DNA of 64,000 bases from DATNPH01 sp036703315 (GCA_036703315.1 DATNPH010000026.1:34533-98532), one strand, 5' to 3'; shown: positions 17,366-30,887, counted from the stretch's first letter. Notes: a model not told the origin generated them from the letters alone. Translations and numbers: made by a program.

Positions 17366-17944
17366 CTAGAAGCTAAAACTTAAGTCAGTTACCGTCAGTT
17401 GACCATCAAAGGCATAGAAGGTAATTCGAGAAATATTTGACCCCTCGATCCTCAACTGGGCGTTGGGAGAAATCTGGGAATCAGAACCCGCCAAATTTGA
17501 TCCTGCCATAGAACAGCGGACTAAGAGGTTGTCTTGATGGTCATAGGCAGACAGAATCGTTCGCTGGGAACTGGTGACATAGCAGCAGAACTTAGAAATG
17601 GGCTGCAAGAATTTTGCTTCCAGCCAGCCGCTCGTAGGGGCTCCCATTAGTACATTGGTACCAGAGCGAGAGGGATAAGCTGGATTTGAAGGCTGTAGAG
17701 CGATCGCGTTTTTAAACGTGATCCCATAGTGGTGAAACTGATGCTCCACGGCTTCAAAGCATTTCAAGTCTTCCAAGTTAAGGTAGACGCTAGAAGGTCT
17801 AATCACAAGTAAATTAGAATCACACTCAGCTGCACCCCAACAAGGAGAAGCAATCATCGCTTCCGGCTCAATTAAGTCAGTTGCCGAGCCCAAGGTTTGA
17901 GACTCTCTGACTGCATTCGACTGGAGACTGCACTGCATTGTCAT
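17366..17944 (-). CDS. Hypothetical protein, possibly carbohydrate-binding-like
   Basis: A 192-residue protein with no signal peptide by eye and no recognised family. The middle contains NPAYPSRSGTNVLMGAPTSG, and the second half is beta-rich (WLEAKFLQPISKFCCYVTSS, ITFYAFDGQLTVTDLSFSF). The alternating pattern resembles a jelly-roll domain of the sort found in small carbohydrate- or matrix-binding proteins, but that is only inference from pattern. The start is ATG at 17944 or 17938. It converges on the lipoprotein gene. Confidence 0.6.
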   Translation of the reverse strand: MTMQCSLQSNAVRESQTLGSATDLIEPEAMIASPCWGAAECDSNLLVIRPSSVYLNLEDLKCFEAVEHQFHHYGITFKNAIALQPSNPAYPSRSGTNVLMGAPTSGWLEAKFLQPISKFCCYVTSSQRTILSAYDHQDNLLVRCSMAGSNLAGSDSQISPNAQLRIEGSNISRITFYAFDGQLTVTDLSFSF

Positions 17945-18435
17945 AACACTAATATGAACGCATTTCTCAAAAACCCGATGACTGTGAACTCCCTGGATAT
18001 GGGAAACGTCAAAGTTTTGGGTTCTACGTAAGCAACGTAATTCCTAAGCCGATAAACACCCTTATCTTAACTAGTCTCCTCAAATCAGCACGGTCAAAGT
18101 ACTTAACCCGTTCCGACGAATCTCCCTTCACATCTTGAGCAGCAATGAAGCCCTGTGTTTAAAAGCCTACATTCGTAACTACAAAAGTTTCTTGAAGAAT
18201 TACTGGTTTCACTTTGTAACGTTTTACTAAAAGCTTTCATACTTCCCTAATACTTTGATGAGATGATAGTCACCAAAGTTCCCTATATTTAATCAGAAAC
18301 CATACCTCCGTAAAAAGTGAATAGTCCCTTCGCTGCTAAATACCCTTGTAAAGTGTTGTCAAGGGAATCAACCAGGAGTGAGAAGTTCTCTTAGGTCACA
18401 ATCAGTGATGATGGCAGTAGCAATGAGGTTGGGAC
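17945..18435. other. Spacer between divergent genes
   Basis: About 490 bp with no gene seen. It should hold promoters for the minus-strand hypothetical gene and the plus-strand hydrolase. A weak inverted repeat (CCTTG and CAAGG near 18350-18365) is the only structure noticed. Confidence 0.45.
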
Positions 18436-19347
18436 ATGATTGAGCCAAATGGTTTTAAACAACGCTCCATAGTGACTTCACTGGGAACAATGGTGTATTA
18501 CACCGCCCAAGAGTCGCCCTGGAGGGAAACAGATGCTGTCGAACCCAAAGAGCTACCAACATTGGTGTTTTTGCATGGGTTTGGCGGTGGGTCGTCTGCT
18601 TATGAATGGTCAAAGGTTTACCCAGCTTTTGCCAGTGAGTATCGAATTCTCGCACCTGACTTAATCGGTTGGGGTCGCTCGGAGCATCCAGAACGGAATT
18701 ATAAGATTGATGACTACATCACCATAATCCTTGAATTCCTTCAGGCGACCTGTACAGAGCCAACACCAGTGGTTGCGTCTTCTCTAACAGCAGCGTTTAC
18801 TATCCGAGCGGCGATTGCCCGTCCGGATTTATTCAAGTCCCTAATTCTCACAACGCCAGCAGGGCTATCTGATTTTGGGCAAGACTACAGTCGCAGTTTT
18901 TTTGCCCAGCTGGTCAGCACTCCAGTTCTTGATCGCATCCTCTACAGCACAGGTATCGCCACCAGCGCAGGTATCCGTAGTTTCTTAGAAAATCGGCAGT
19001 TTGCCCAAAGCCGACGCATCTATCAGGAAATTGTAGACGCTTATTTACAGTCAGCCCAGCAGCCAAATGCCGAGTATGCGGCACTTTCTTTTGTGCGGGG
19101 AGATTTATGCTTTGACTTATCCCTATATATCCCCCAATTAACCACTCCTACAGCGATTCTGTGGGGGGAAAAATCTGAGTTTACGGGTCCAGAAATTGGC
19201 AAACGTCTTGCCGACCTCAATCCCCAAGCTATTCGATTTTTTCAACCCCTTGACGATGTTGGACTGACCCCTCAGTTAGAACTGCCGGCAGTGACAATTG
19301 GTTTAATCCGGCGATATCTGAAGTGGCTTGATGAAGCTAGAGATTAG
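18436..19347 (+). CDS. Alpha/beta hydrolase fold protein, catalytic residues altered
   Basis: A 303-residue alpha/beta hydrolase. The ATG at 18436 has GAGG seven bases upstream. The oxyanion region reads VFLHGFGGGSSAYEW and the strand-4 region APDLIGWGRSEHP, both typical. The nucleophile elbow reads VVASSLTAA rather than G-x-S-x-G, still with Ser available. The usual acid in a G-E-K-D turn is replaced (WGEKSEFTGPE), and the C-terminal His of the usual GHxPxxExP turn is missing (DDVGLTPQLELP). The fold is certain; activity is doubtful or uses other residues. A membrane- or pigment-lipid-related role is possible in cyanobacteria but not shown here. Confidence 0.85.
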   Translation: MIEPNGFKQRSIVTSLGTMVYYTAQESPWRETDAVEPKELPTLVFLHGFGGGSSAYEWSKVYPAFASEYRILAPDLIGWGRSEHPERNYKIDDYITIILEFLQATCTEPTPVVASSLTAAFTIRAAIARPDLFKSLILTTPAGLSDFGQDYSRSFFAQLVSTPVLDRILYSTGIATSAGIRSFLENRQFAQSRRIYQEIVDAYLQSAQQPNAEYAALSFVRGDLCFDLSLYIPQLTTPTAILWGEKSEFTGPEIGKRLADLNPQAIRFFQPLDDVGLTPQLELPAVTIGLIRRYLKWLDEARD

Positions 19348-19370
19348 GGAAAGGTTGAAGTAGGAAAATT

Positions 19371-19405
19371 AGGAGAAATAGTTAGGAAACTAACCTTCTT
19401 CTCCT
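19371..19405. terminator. Convergent terminator hairpin
   Basis: GTTAG (19381-19385) and CTAAC (19390-19394) form an inner stem capped by a GAAA tetraloop. Outer arms AGGAGAA (19371-19377) and TTCTCCT (19399-19405) pair as well, with a small internal loop. It lies between two converging genes. Confidence 0.6.
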
Positions 19406-19437
19406 TTAACCTTCAATTTCCTAATCTTCACCACTAA

Positions 19438-19965
19438 TCACTTTTGTTTAATACGGATATCAATCACACTAACGTTGAAGCTGTAATTTGTGCCTTCCAA
19501 CTGGACTGGCGTTCCAATTTTAATTTTGCTATTGCCCAGCACGGGACCATCTTTGGTGATTGTTGCTTGACCCCCCAAAGTCAGCAACATATCGGTACTA
19601 AACGAGTTCGTTCTGGGATCGGGTAGCTCTTTGATGGTGCCGTTCGGTTGTGGCACCAGTATGGTTCGCGGCAGTTCTTTTATAGCTTTAATATCAACCT
19701 GACCGTAGGGTTCATTGCGAATGATTATATTGGTCTTCTTTTGCGTACCAAATTGATTCACTAAGGCTGCCGGTTCCCGTACATTTAGCCCTCGGACAAG
19801 TACATCTACTTCTATCGGTTTTTTGTCGCTCAGTTGCGCCACTGATCCGGAGGTACCGGGAAACAAAAAAATACCTACAATCACTAATAAAATCACTAAG
19901 GCAGCACCCAGGTCGAGAAGACTGACCTTGCCGAACAGACGTCCTTTAGAATCCAAAATAGCCAT
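19438..19965 (-). CDS. DUF4330 family membrane-anchored protein
   Basis: A 175-residue protein starting MAILDSKGRLFGKVSLLDLG; a TTG nine codons upstream is less likely. One hydrophobic segment follows (about residues 20-39, AALVILLVIVGIFLF), then a soluble domain probably outside the cytoplasm. I recognise the N-terminal block as the cyanobacterial DUF4330 family, of unknown function. The soluble part holds repeated beta patterns (KPIEVDVLVRGLNVREP, SKIKIGTPVQLEGTNYSF). It is a single gene on this strand. Confidence 0.8.
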   Translation of the reverse strand: MAILDSKGRLFGKVSLLDLGAALVILLVIVGIFLFPGTSGSVAQLSDKKPIEVDVLVRGLNVREPAALVNQFGTQKKTNIIIRNEPYGQVDIKAIKELPRTILVPQPNGTIKELPDPRTNSFSTDMLLTLGGQATITKDGPVLGNSKIKIGTPVQLEGTNYSFNVSVIDIRIKQK

Positions 19966-20269
19966 GAAATGTGTTTGGTGTTTTTGCAACAAGAACTCTT
20001 GGAAAAGCGTTCTCTAGAACTATGCCTTAAAAGTCTTGAGAATTCTATTCTTACAGTCCTGTGATAAATTACCACGACTACTGTAAGAGATCAGCATGAG
20101 TTGAGGAAAGCTTTTCAAAGAGACTTGTCTCTAGTACTTGCCGCTTTGCGGCTTAGGTTGAGGATACAACAGAATTAAGGAAGACCAGACTGGAATGGCA
20201 ACTTAACGCTCTCCACTAACGTCTGCTTTTCCAGGCTTTTCGAGTACAGATGTCTTGATCCTATTGGCC

Positions 20270-21124
20270 ATGTTCAATTCGTTTTCCTTATTTTCCCGTC
20301 CTTATCGGCATCGTCTGTTATATCCGTTGCTGTCTCTGGTCATGGCGCTGAGTGTTGTTGTGATAACACCTCAGGTAAGCCAGGCTTCCTTGTTTGACCT
20401 GATTTTTCAAGGCATTCAGGTTATTCAGCTGTCGAGTATTTCTGATCGCCAGGAAGTCCAGATCGGTCGTCAGATTAATCAACAGTTGGTTAGCCAAGAG
20501 ATTCGACTCTATCGCAATCCGGAAATTACTCGTTATGTTAATGAAATCGGTCAGCGACTGGTTCAGCAGAGCAAACGCTCTGATATTCCCTATACGTTTC
20601 AGGTAGTTAACGATAAGGAAATTAATGCCTTTGCTACCATGGGAGGCTTTGTTTATGTCCACGCTGGTTTACTGGCAGCAGCAGATAATGAAGCTCAAGT
20701 TGCCAGTGTCATCGGTCACGAAATTGGTCATATCGCGGCGCGTCATTCGATTCAGCAAATGCGGCAGCAAGCGATCGCGCAAGGCTTGGCGGCAGCGGCT
20801 GGACTAGACCGCAACACGATGGTCAATATTGGTGTAAAAGTGGCACTCCAGCTTCCAAATAGCCGTAAGGATGAATTCCAGGCTGATCAACTGGGGCTAG
20901 AAAATTTACAAAAGGCTGGCTATGCTCCTTCAGCCATGGTTGCTTTCATGGAGAAGCTGCTTAAAAGAGGAGGTTCTGGTCCTGCGTTCTTAAGTAATCA
21001 TCCAGCAACCTCAGACCGGATCAAAGCTCTGGAGGAATCAATCAACTCAACAACAGCCAGTGCGGGTGATGGCTTAGATACGAATACCTATAAAGATAAA
21101 ATTCGCACCCTTTTACGAGCTTAA
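20270..21124 (+). CDS. M48 family metalloprotease, exported
   Basis: A 284-residue zinc protease of the M48 (BepA/LoiP-like) group, probably acting on envelope proteins in quality control. After a basic stretch there is a hydrophobic segment ending VSQA-S, a signal peptide. The zinc site HEIGH lies in ASVIGHEIGHIAARHS, and the third ligand Glu in KDEFQADQLGL. The C-terminal FLSNHPATSDRIKAL is the family's conserved HP-x-T-x-x-R element. ATG 20270 is preferred over TTG 20255. The stop overlaps the convergent phosphatase gene by 12 bp. Confidence 0.9.
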   Translation: MFNSFSLFSRPYRHRLLYPLLSLVMALSVVVITPQVSQASLFDLIFQGIQVIQLSSISDRQEVQIGRQINQQLVSQEIRLYRNPEITRYVNEIGQRLVQQSKRSDIPYTFQVVNDKEINAFATMGGFVYVHAGLLAAADNEAQVASVIGHEIGHIAARHSIQQMRQQAIAQGLAAAAGLDRNTMVNIGVKVALQLPNSRKDEFQADQLGLENLQKAGYAPSAMVAFMEKLLKRGGSGPAFLSNHPATSDRIKALEESINSTTASAGDGLDTNTYKDKIRTLLRA

Positions 21125-21862
21125 TGCTGAGCGACGCGGATGGATCTGTGAAGGTTCTACCCGCGTCACTGCTTCTGCCAGCGATAGTTTGCGCAGGCGA
21201 CGCCGGAAGACATTGGCTTGATAAACAACGGCATTAGTAATGTCTAGCGCTGTCATCCAACCACTTTTAGGATGATAAGCACCTGTGTCAATATCCAACC
21301 AGCCTCGACCTTGAGCGAGTTGACCAGGAAGCACTCCCGGTAAGGTAAAGGTGATGGTGTGACCTGTGATAATCAGCTTATCGGGAAAGTACGGTTGAGA
21401 GATACTGTGAAATTCATCACGAACCCAACAAAATTGATCTGAAGTTTGCTTCTCAAGTGGAATTCGTGGATGAACACCTGCGTGTACAAGCCAGGTATCT
21501 CCCAGATCGATGTAAGTGGGTAATGTCCGCATCCAGTCAAGATGATCTTGGCGTACACCCTTGTCGCCATAACTATTGATTGTGCTGTGACCACCACTGT
21601 AGAGCCAAGCTTGCAGGGCTGGGCCATAGATTTCTCCATCACCCAGGATGTCTAGTAACATTTGCTCATGGTTACCTAACAGACAGCTGTAACCGCTTTC
21701 TTTAACAAAGTCCACTACCTGTGCACTCTGAGGTCCTCTATCGATCAAGTCCCCAAGGAAATAGACTGAATCGTCGCTGTTAAGGGCGATCGCATCTAAT
21801 AAGGTCATGAGGGTGTCGTAGTGACCGTGCACGTCACCGATAACAATACGACGTTGGGTCAT
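21113..21862 (-). CDS. PPP-type serine/threonine phosphatase (metallophosphoesterase)
   Basis: A 249-residue phosphoesterase with the three PPP signatures: GDVHGHYD near residue 8, GDLIDRGP near 36 and GNHEQML near 64. The downstream His ligands are in LVHAGVHP and GHTITF. Such enzymes dephosphorylate Ser/Thr proteins or hydrolyse diadenosine polyphosphates; the sequence alone does not separate the two. It is cytosolic. Its 3' end overlaps that of the M48 gene by 12 bp, so the two transcripts may form antisense tails. Confidence 0.88.
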   Translation of the reverse strand: MTQRRIVIGDVHGHYDTLMTLLDAIALNSDDSVYFLGDLIDRGPQSAQVVDFVKESGYSCLLGNHEQMLLDILGDGEIYGPALQAWLYSGGHSTINSYGDKGVRQDHLDWMRTLPTYIDLGDTWLVHAGVHPRIPLEKQTSDQFCWVRDEFHSISQPYFPDKLIITGHTITFTLPGVLPGQLAQGRGWLDIDTGAYHPKSGWMTALDITNAVVYQANVFRRRLRKLSLAEAVTRVEPSQIHPRRSALSS

Positions 21863-22241
21863 TTTTTACTTATCCAAATCCAATTGCACCAACTACCAGG
21901 TAGCACCCTTGAAATCTAGCTTGCACCAGTGTCGTCAGGAATACTAGGGCATGCTTGTTGTTCTAAGTATGCCCAGATTCCTTTGCACAATTTAAAAGGC
22001 ACAGGAATTCTCTATATAGTTAAAACAAGTGTCAAGTCTCTAATTCCGGGTTCCGTAGGAAATTAGCCTGTTTCACATGTTTCTTACCGTCAAGCACCTG
22101 TTAATAGAGAAGCTTACCTTAGCTAAGGAAACCATCCCCTATAAGAAATGTCGCTTATGAGTCCAAGATAGTTCCTCACTCAAAAGCATTAAAGTAATAA
22201 TATTTCTTGCCTCAGCAAGGTTTTCTCTCTTCTGTGTCCAG
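21863..22241. other. Spacer between phosphatase and miaE
   Basis: About 380 bp with no gene. Promoters for both divergent genes are expected here. A weak inverted repeat (CTAATTCC and GGAAATTAG around 22040-22065) is the only structure noticed. Confidence 0.45.
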
Positions 22242-22859
22242 TTGAGTTCACAAACAACCGTGTCTTCTTATACATTGCCAATCATTAACACCCTGAAGCA
22301 GCCCACTAGCTGGGCTTGGGTGGAACAAGCGATCGCCCACCTAGATATCATTTTACTCGACCACTCTCATTGTGAACGGAAGGCGGCGGGAGTTGCCTTG
22401 AACTTGATGTTTCGCTACCCGTCCAATACTAAATTGGTGCGGGAGTTGACCGCGATCGCTCGTGAGGAACTGGAGCACTTTGACCAAGTTAACCAGTGGC
22501 TGGAACGACGTGGCATTGCCCTTGGTCCTCTCTCATCACCCCCTTATGGAGGAGGCTTGAAGACTCTGATTCGTCCTGCTGAACCTGATCGCCTATTAGA
22601 TTCTTTGCTAGTTTCAGGTCTGATTGAGGCTCGATCTCATGAGCGGTTGGGATTACTGGCGACTCACTGTCCTGATCGGCAGTTAGCCCAGTTTTATGGG
22701 AGCTTGATGGCCTCTGAGGCTCGTCATTATGGTATTTACTGGCTACTCGCTGATACCTATTTTGAGCGCAATGCCGTTAAAGAGCGGCTGGAAGAATTAG
22801 CGTGGCGGGAAAGTGAGTTGTTGGTAACTCTTCACCCAGAACCGAGAATTCACAGTTGA
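22242..22859 (+). CDS. miaE: tRNA 2-methylthio-N6-isopentenyladenosine hydroxylase-like protein
   Basis: MiaE is a di-iron oxygenase that hydroxylates the isopentenyl group of ms2i6A37 in tRNA. The 205-residue all-helical protein shows the carboxylate/histidine iron ligands: DHSHCERKAAG, AREELEHFDQV, LIEARSHERLG and SEARHYGIYW. TTG at 22242 is the listed start; GTG at 22260 is an alternative, and neither has a strong ribosome site. A hairpin follows the gene at 22868-22891. The substrate is known for proteobacterial MiaE; cyanobacterial homologues may act on the same or a related base. Confidence 0.88.
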   Translation: MSSQTTVSSYTLPIINTLKQPTSWAWVEQAIAHLDIILLDHSHCERKAAGVALNLMFRYPSNTKLVRELTAIAREELEHFDQVNQWLERRGIALGPLSSPPYGGGLKTLIRPAEPDRLLDSLLVSGLIEARSHERLGLLATHCPDRQLAQFYGSLMASEARHYGIYWLLADTYFERNAVKERLEELAWRESELLVTLHPEPRIHS

Positions 22860-23307
22860 ATCAGGATAGGGGAACGACATATCGTTCCTCTACAAAGGAT
22901 TACAGACTACTGGGTAAGCCTTCAGCAATGACTTTGAAGAAGGCAGAGGGCAGAAGAAGGAACGCAGAAGGGGGGAGTGTCAGGGGGATTCAACCCCGAG
23001 TACTCCCAGCCACTGAACATAGTTGAGTGGGGAACCCTTGACCCTTGCACAATTTGACCCGTAAGATGGCTTGGCATCTCTAACATTGGGATAAAGCCAT
23101 AAAAGGCTTTTGCCCTCTGCCTTCTGTCTTTGTTTGTTCAAGAATCCCAAGGGTCGTTTTGCCTGTTTTTGTTTGTTCTATAACCGTCGCGATGCAGAAG
23201 ATGATCTTAGAGTTTTGCATCGGTTCATGCCAGCCTCAGAATTTGCAATAGTTTTTGATACTTACGTAGGAGAGGAAGATAACCCTAAGCCGTATAGGGG
23301 AATGCTA
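22860..23307. other. Spacer with low-complexity repeats upstream of GNAT gene
   Basis: The spacer holds a hairpin at 22868-22891 (AGGGGAACGA against TCGTTCCTCT), probably the miaE terminator although without a T tract. A perfect 15-bp inverted repeat AGAAGGCAGAGGGCA lies at 22938-22952, with its complement at 23111-23125. Purine-rich repeats fill 22937-22990. From 23110 the GNAT frame is already open (see findings). Confidence 0.55.
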
Positions 23308-23790
23308 ATGAAGATTTACTACCGTGACTTTCTCATTCGTTGTTGGACATCCAGCGATCGCGAGGCAGCCGCTACTCTGATCCGAGATATCTTAGCGGAC
23401 TATGGGTTACCTTGGGAATCAACTGGGGCAGACAGGGATGTTTTAGAGGTGGAAGCTTCCTACATCGCCGTAGGAGGAGAATTTTGGGTAATTGAACAGC
23501 AGGGGCAGTTGGTGGGAACTGCTGCCTACTATCCCGTGGAGCGTGGGGAAAAAGCTGTAGAAATCCGCAAAATGTATCTATCACCAAAGGTTAGGAGACA
23601 AGGGTTGGGTAGGTATTTGTTACAACAGCTGGAAAAGGCGATCGCTGACCGAGGGTTCCAAAAAATTTGGATTGAAACGGCTAGCGTCCTCAAAGAAGCT
23701 GTCAACCTCTATGAAAGCAGCGGTTATCAACCAGCGACGGGTGTAGAGACAAAACGGTGCGATCGCGTTTACGTCAAGTCAATAACCTGA
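23308..23790 (+). CDS. GNAT family N-acetyltransferase
   Basis: A 160-residue acetyltransferase of the GNAT fold using acetyl-CoA. The CoA-binding motif reads VRRQGLGRYLLQQLEKA near residue 105, preceded by EIRKMYLSPK and followed by IWIETASVLKEAVNLYESSGY. The ATG at 23308 is chosen because AGGGG stands seven bases upstream. The frame is open upstream to 23110 and encodes protein-like sequence (NRRDAEDDLRVLHRFMP), so a longer form cannot be excluded. The substrate is unknown. Confidence 0.85.
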   Translation: MKIYYRDFLIRCWTSSDREAAATLIRDILADYGLPWESTGADRDVLEVEASYIAVGGEFWVIEQQGQLVGTAAYYPVERGEKAVEIRKMYLSPKVRRQGLGRYLLQQLEKAIADRGFQKIWIETASVLKEAVNLYESSGYQPATGVETKRCDRVYVKSIT

Positions 23791-24246
23791 GTAAGCAAGG
23801 CAAAAGTTAATCGGTTATCCCATTGACTCGATTGCAGCAACTCGCCCCTACATTAGACCTCTTGCAAAAGTCGATTTTCGCCCCTACTCTCCCCCTATTC
23901 CCCAAAGGGAAGGAGACACCGAGTTCCCCAGAGGGGGCATGGGGGCATCCCAGGATTTATGCAAGAGGTCTATTGAATACTTTTTTTTATTTGGAACTCC
24001 CTAACTAGGCTTCACATGTCATAAAATAAGCTTTCTGTCAATGCGTAAGTCCTAGCTTAGTGATAGCTAATCACTAGGAGCGGTGCCATAGGCGGAAAAG
24101 AGGTGAGACTTGAGTAGTCAGATCTGACAATTTCCTTAAGACCTGAAACCTATCAGCCTCCCTCGTTAGAAAATTCAGACTACCTAGAGTTAACAGCTTC
24201 CTACCCTCTAGACGACAGCCTCTTTGCCACTTCTGGGTCATCAACA
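23791..24246. other. Spacer upstream of gltB, containing a MITE-like element
   Basis: About 456 bp. The MITE-like repeat at 23854-23972 fills its first part. The remaining 270 bp before gltB should hold its promoter. No NtcA-type GTA-N8-TAC box or riboswitch-like fold was found by eye. Codon-like GC bias does not extend into this spacer. Confidence 0.5.
23854..23972. repeat. MITE-like element, family A copy 2
   Basis: A 119-bp segment has the ends TAGACCTCTTGCA (23854-23866) and its exact complement (23960-23972), the same terminal sequence as the element at 467-595. TA lies at both outer edges. The interior differs in sequence but is similarly G/C-run rich. Two copies with identical ends in one 64-kb window show that the family has been active in this genome. 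Confidence 0.75.
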
Positions 24247-28833
<4,587 letters not shown>

Positions 28834-28843
28834 GATTCACTCT

Positions 28844-28912
28844 AGACATCTCCAAAAATTAGTCTGAAACCCTTGTATTACCTAGGCTAAAAATTCATTT
28901 CTGGAGATGTCT
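28844..28912. repeat. Inverted repeat in gltB-gltD gap
   Basis: AGACATCTCCA at 28844-28854 and its exact complement TGGAGATGTCT at 28902-28912 enclose 47 bp, with AT-rich partly matching inner flanks. It may be a small MITE remnant or a hairpin that reduces transcription from gltB into gltD. TA flanks the left end only. Confidence 0.5.
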
Positions 28913-29039
28913 TCTTTATGGGCAAGCAGTCTAATCAAGATCTGGCAGACATCAGAAGCACAAGACTGGGTTAAGCGCATGCATACTTACCTCTATGATT
29001 CCAGCAACGACTGACGCAAATTTTAACTGAGACACAATT

Positions 29040-30524
29040 ATGGGAAAACCAACTGGCTTTATCGAATATCTCCGCGAGTTGCCATCTGACCGGCAGCCGA
29101 GCGATCGCATCCACGACTGGGAAGAATTCCACCTGCACATGCCCGAGGACAAGCTCCGTACTCAGGGCGCACGTTGCATGGACTGTGGTATTCCGTTTTG
29201 CCACACCGGCACACTCATCAGCGGCATGGCGAGCGGGTGCCCAATCAACAACCTGATCCCCGAGTGGAACGACCTCGTCTATCGCGGACTCTGGCACGAG
29301 GCACTCGATCGCCTACACAAGACGAATAACTTCCCTGAATTCACAGGCCGCGTCTGCCCCGCGCCGTGCGAAGGCTCATGCGTACTCGGCATCACCAATC
29401 CACCCGTCACAATCAAGAACATCGAGTGCGCGATCGCCGACAGAGCTTGGGACGAAGGCTGGGTCACGCCAGATCCGCCCACTAAGCGCACCGGGAAAAA
29501 AGTCGCCGTCATCGGTTCCGGCCCTGCCGGTCTTTGCGCCGCCGCGCAGCTCAACAAAGCCGGTCATTGGGTCACCGTGTTTGAACGTGCCGATCGCCCT
29601 GGTGGACTGCTGATGTATGGCATCCCAAACATGAAGCTCGACAAAGAGGAGGTCGTCCTGCGCCGCCTCAATGTCCTTGAGGAAGAAGGCGTGAAGTTCC
29701 TGTGCAACACCGAGGTCGGTAAGGACTTTCCCGCTGAAAATCTGCTCAAGGAATTCGACGCTGTAGTGCTCTGTACAGGTGCCACCAGACCGCGCGATCT
29801 GCCCATTGAAGGCCGGCAGTTGAAGGGCATCCACTTCGCGATGGATTTTCTCACCGCTAACACTCAGGCGATTCTAGACAAACACCAGAACGGTGGCTTT
29901 ATCTCTGCTGAAGGCAAGGATGTCGTGATCATCGGCGGTGGTGACACGGGTACTGACTGCGTTGGTACGTCAATGCGCCACGGTTGTCAAAGCCTCGTGC
30001 AACTGGAAATCCTGCCCCAACCGCCAGCGGAACGCGCCGCCAATAACCCCTGGCCTGAGTGGCCTAAGGTTTACAAAATGGACTACGGTCAGGAAGAAGC
30101 GGCGGCGAAGTTCGGTGCTGATCCGCGTGTTTATATGGCTACCGCGACGAAGTTTGAGGGCGATGAGAACGGACAGGTTAAAGCTGTCCACACCGTGCAG
30201 GTGGAGTGGGAGAAAAATGACAAAGGCCAGTTCATTCCGAAGCATGTCCCCGGCACCGAAAAAGTCTTACCCGCGCAGCTCGTCTTGCTCGCTATGGGAT
30301 TCCTCGGTCCTGAGCAACCCCTGCTGGATGCCCTCGGTGTTGATCGCGACCCGCGCAGCAATGTGAAAGCTGACTACGGCAAATACGCCACCAGCATCCC
30401 TGGTGTCTTCGCTGCCGGTGACTGCCGTCGCGGTCAGAGCCTTGTGGTCTGGGCATTCAACGAAGGTCGTGGTGCCGCCCGTGAGTGCGATCTGTACCTC
30501 ATGGGCAGCACCGACCTGCCTTGA
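29040..30524 (+). CDS. gltD: Glutamate synthase small subunit
   Basis: A 494-residue GOGAT beta subunit that passes electrons from NADPH through FAD and Fe-S clusters to GltB. The N-terminal cluster region has CMDCGIPFCHTG and GRVCPAPCEGSC. The FAD site is VIGSGPAGLCAAAQLNKAGH near residue 155, and the pyridine-nucleotide site VVIIGGGDTGTDCVGTSMR near 297. The C-terminus GVFAAGDCRRGQSLVVWAFNEGR closes the FAD fold. The ATG at 29040 lies 206 bp after gltB. It shares the GC-rich codon use of gltB, so both were probably acquired together. Confidence 0.95.
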   Translation: MGKPTGFIEYLRELPSDRQPSDRIHDWEEFHLHMPEDKLRTQGARCMDCGIPFCHTGTLISGMASGCPINNLIPEWNDLVYRGLWHEALDRLHKTNNFPEFTGRVCPAPCEGSCVLGITNPPVTIKNIECAIADRAWDEGWVTPDPPTKRTGKKVAVIGSGPAGLCAAAQLNKAGHWVTVFERADRPGGLLMYGIPNMKLDKEEVVLRRLNVLEEEGVKFLCNTEVGKDFPAENLLKEFDAVVLCTGATRPRDLPIEGRQLKGIHFAMDFLTANTQAILDKHQNGGFISAEGKDVVIIGGGDTGTDCVGTSMRHGCQSLVQLEILPQPPAERAANNPWPEWPKVYKMDYGQEEAAAKFGADPRVYMATATKFEGDENGQVKAVHTVQVEWEKNDKGQFIPKHVPGTEKVLPAQLVLLAMGFLGPEQPLLDALGVDRDPRSNVKADYGKYATSIPGVFAAGDCRRGQSLVVWAFNEGRGAARECDLYLMGSTDLP

Positions 30525-30566
30525 ATCACAAAAGCCCAATTGTTGAGAAGGGGTATTTGTTAACTT

Positions 30567-30887
30567 CTATTCAAGAGCCGTCGTTTCTTGAGGAGTTTCG
30601 GTAACTGAATCCTCACCCGTCGGCTCAGGTGTCTTTTCAAGCACTGGCGGCTTGGGTTGGATCGGCTTCGGACCCCGCACTAAGGCTGGATTCACACTAG
30701 TATTGCGCGGCTCCTCTTGTTTACCTTTACCTCTTCCCTTTTTTCTGTCTTTCCTCTGGAAAGATCGTTCAGCCGTTGAGTCAAGACGCTCTTCAATGGA
30801 GCGTCCTTTCCCTTTGACCTCTTCGTCAACATCGCTCGATGGAGCAACATTCTGACGCTCAGACTTCTTTATAGGACGCTCTACCAT
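30567..30887 (-). CDS. Low-complexity charged protein of unknown function
   Basis: A 106-residue protein rich in Lys, Arg, Glu, Pro and Thr, with no hydrophobic segment and likely disordered. It starts MVERPIKKSERQNVAPSS. A basic run around residues 44-58 (QRKDRKKGRGKGKQ) could bind nucleic acid, and the C-terminus is Pro- and Thr-rich. I recognise no family, though the N-terminus seems familiar from other cyanobacterial hypothetical proteins. It lies on the strand opposite gltD, with stops 43 bp apart. Confidence 0.6.
   Translation of the reverse strand: MVERPIKKSERQNVAPSSDVDEEVKGKGRSIEERLDSTAERSFQRKDRKKGRGKGKQEEPRNTSVNPALVRGPKPIQPKPPVLEKTPEPTGEDSVTETPQETTALE

Noticed and set aside
23823..24008. 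61-codon plus-strand frame
   Set aside because: It lies mostly inside the MITE-like element.
23973..24246. Glutamine riboswitch upstream of gltB
   Set aside because: No GGACGGAAGTAGG-like core was found here or upstream of glnA.
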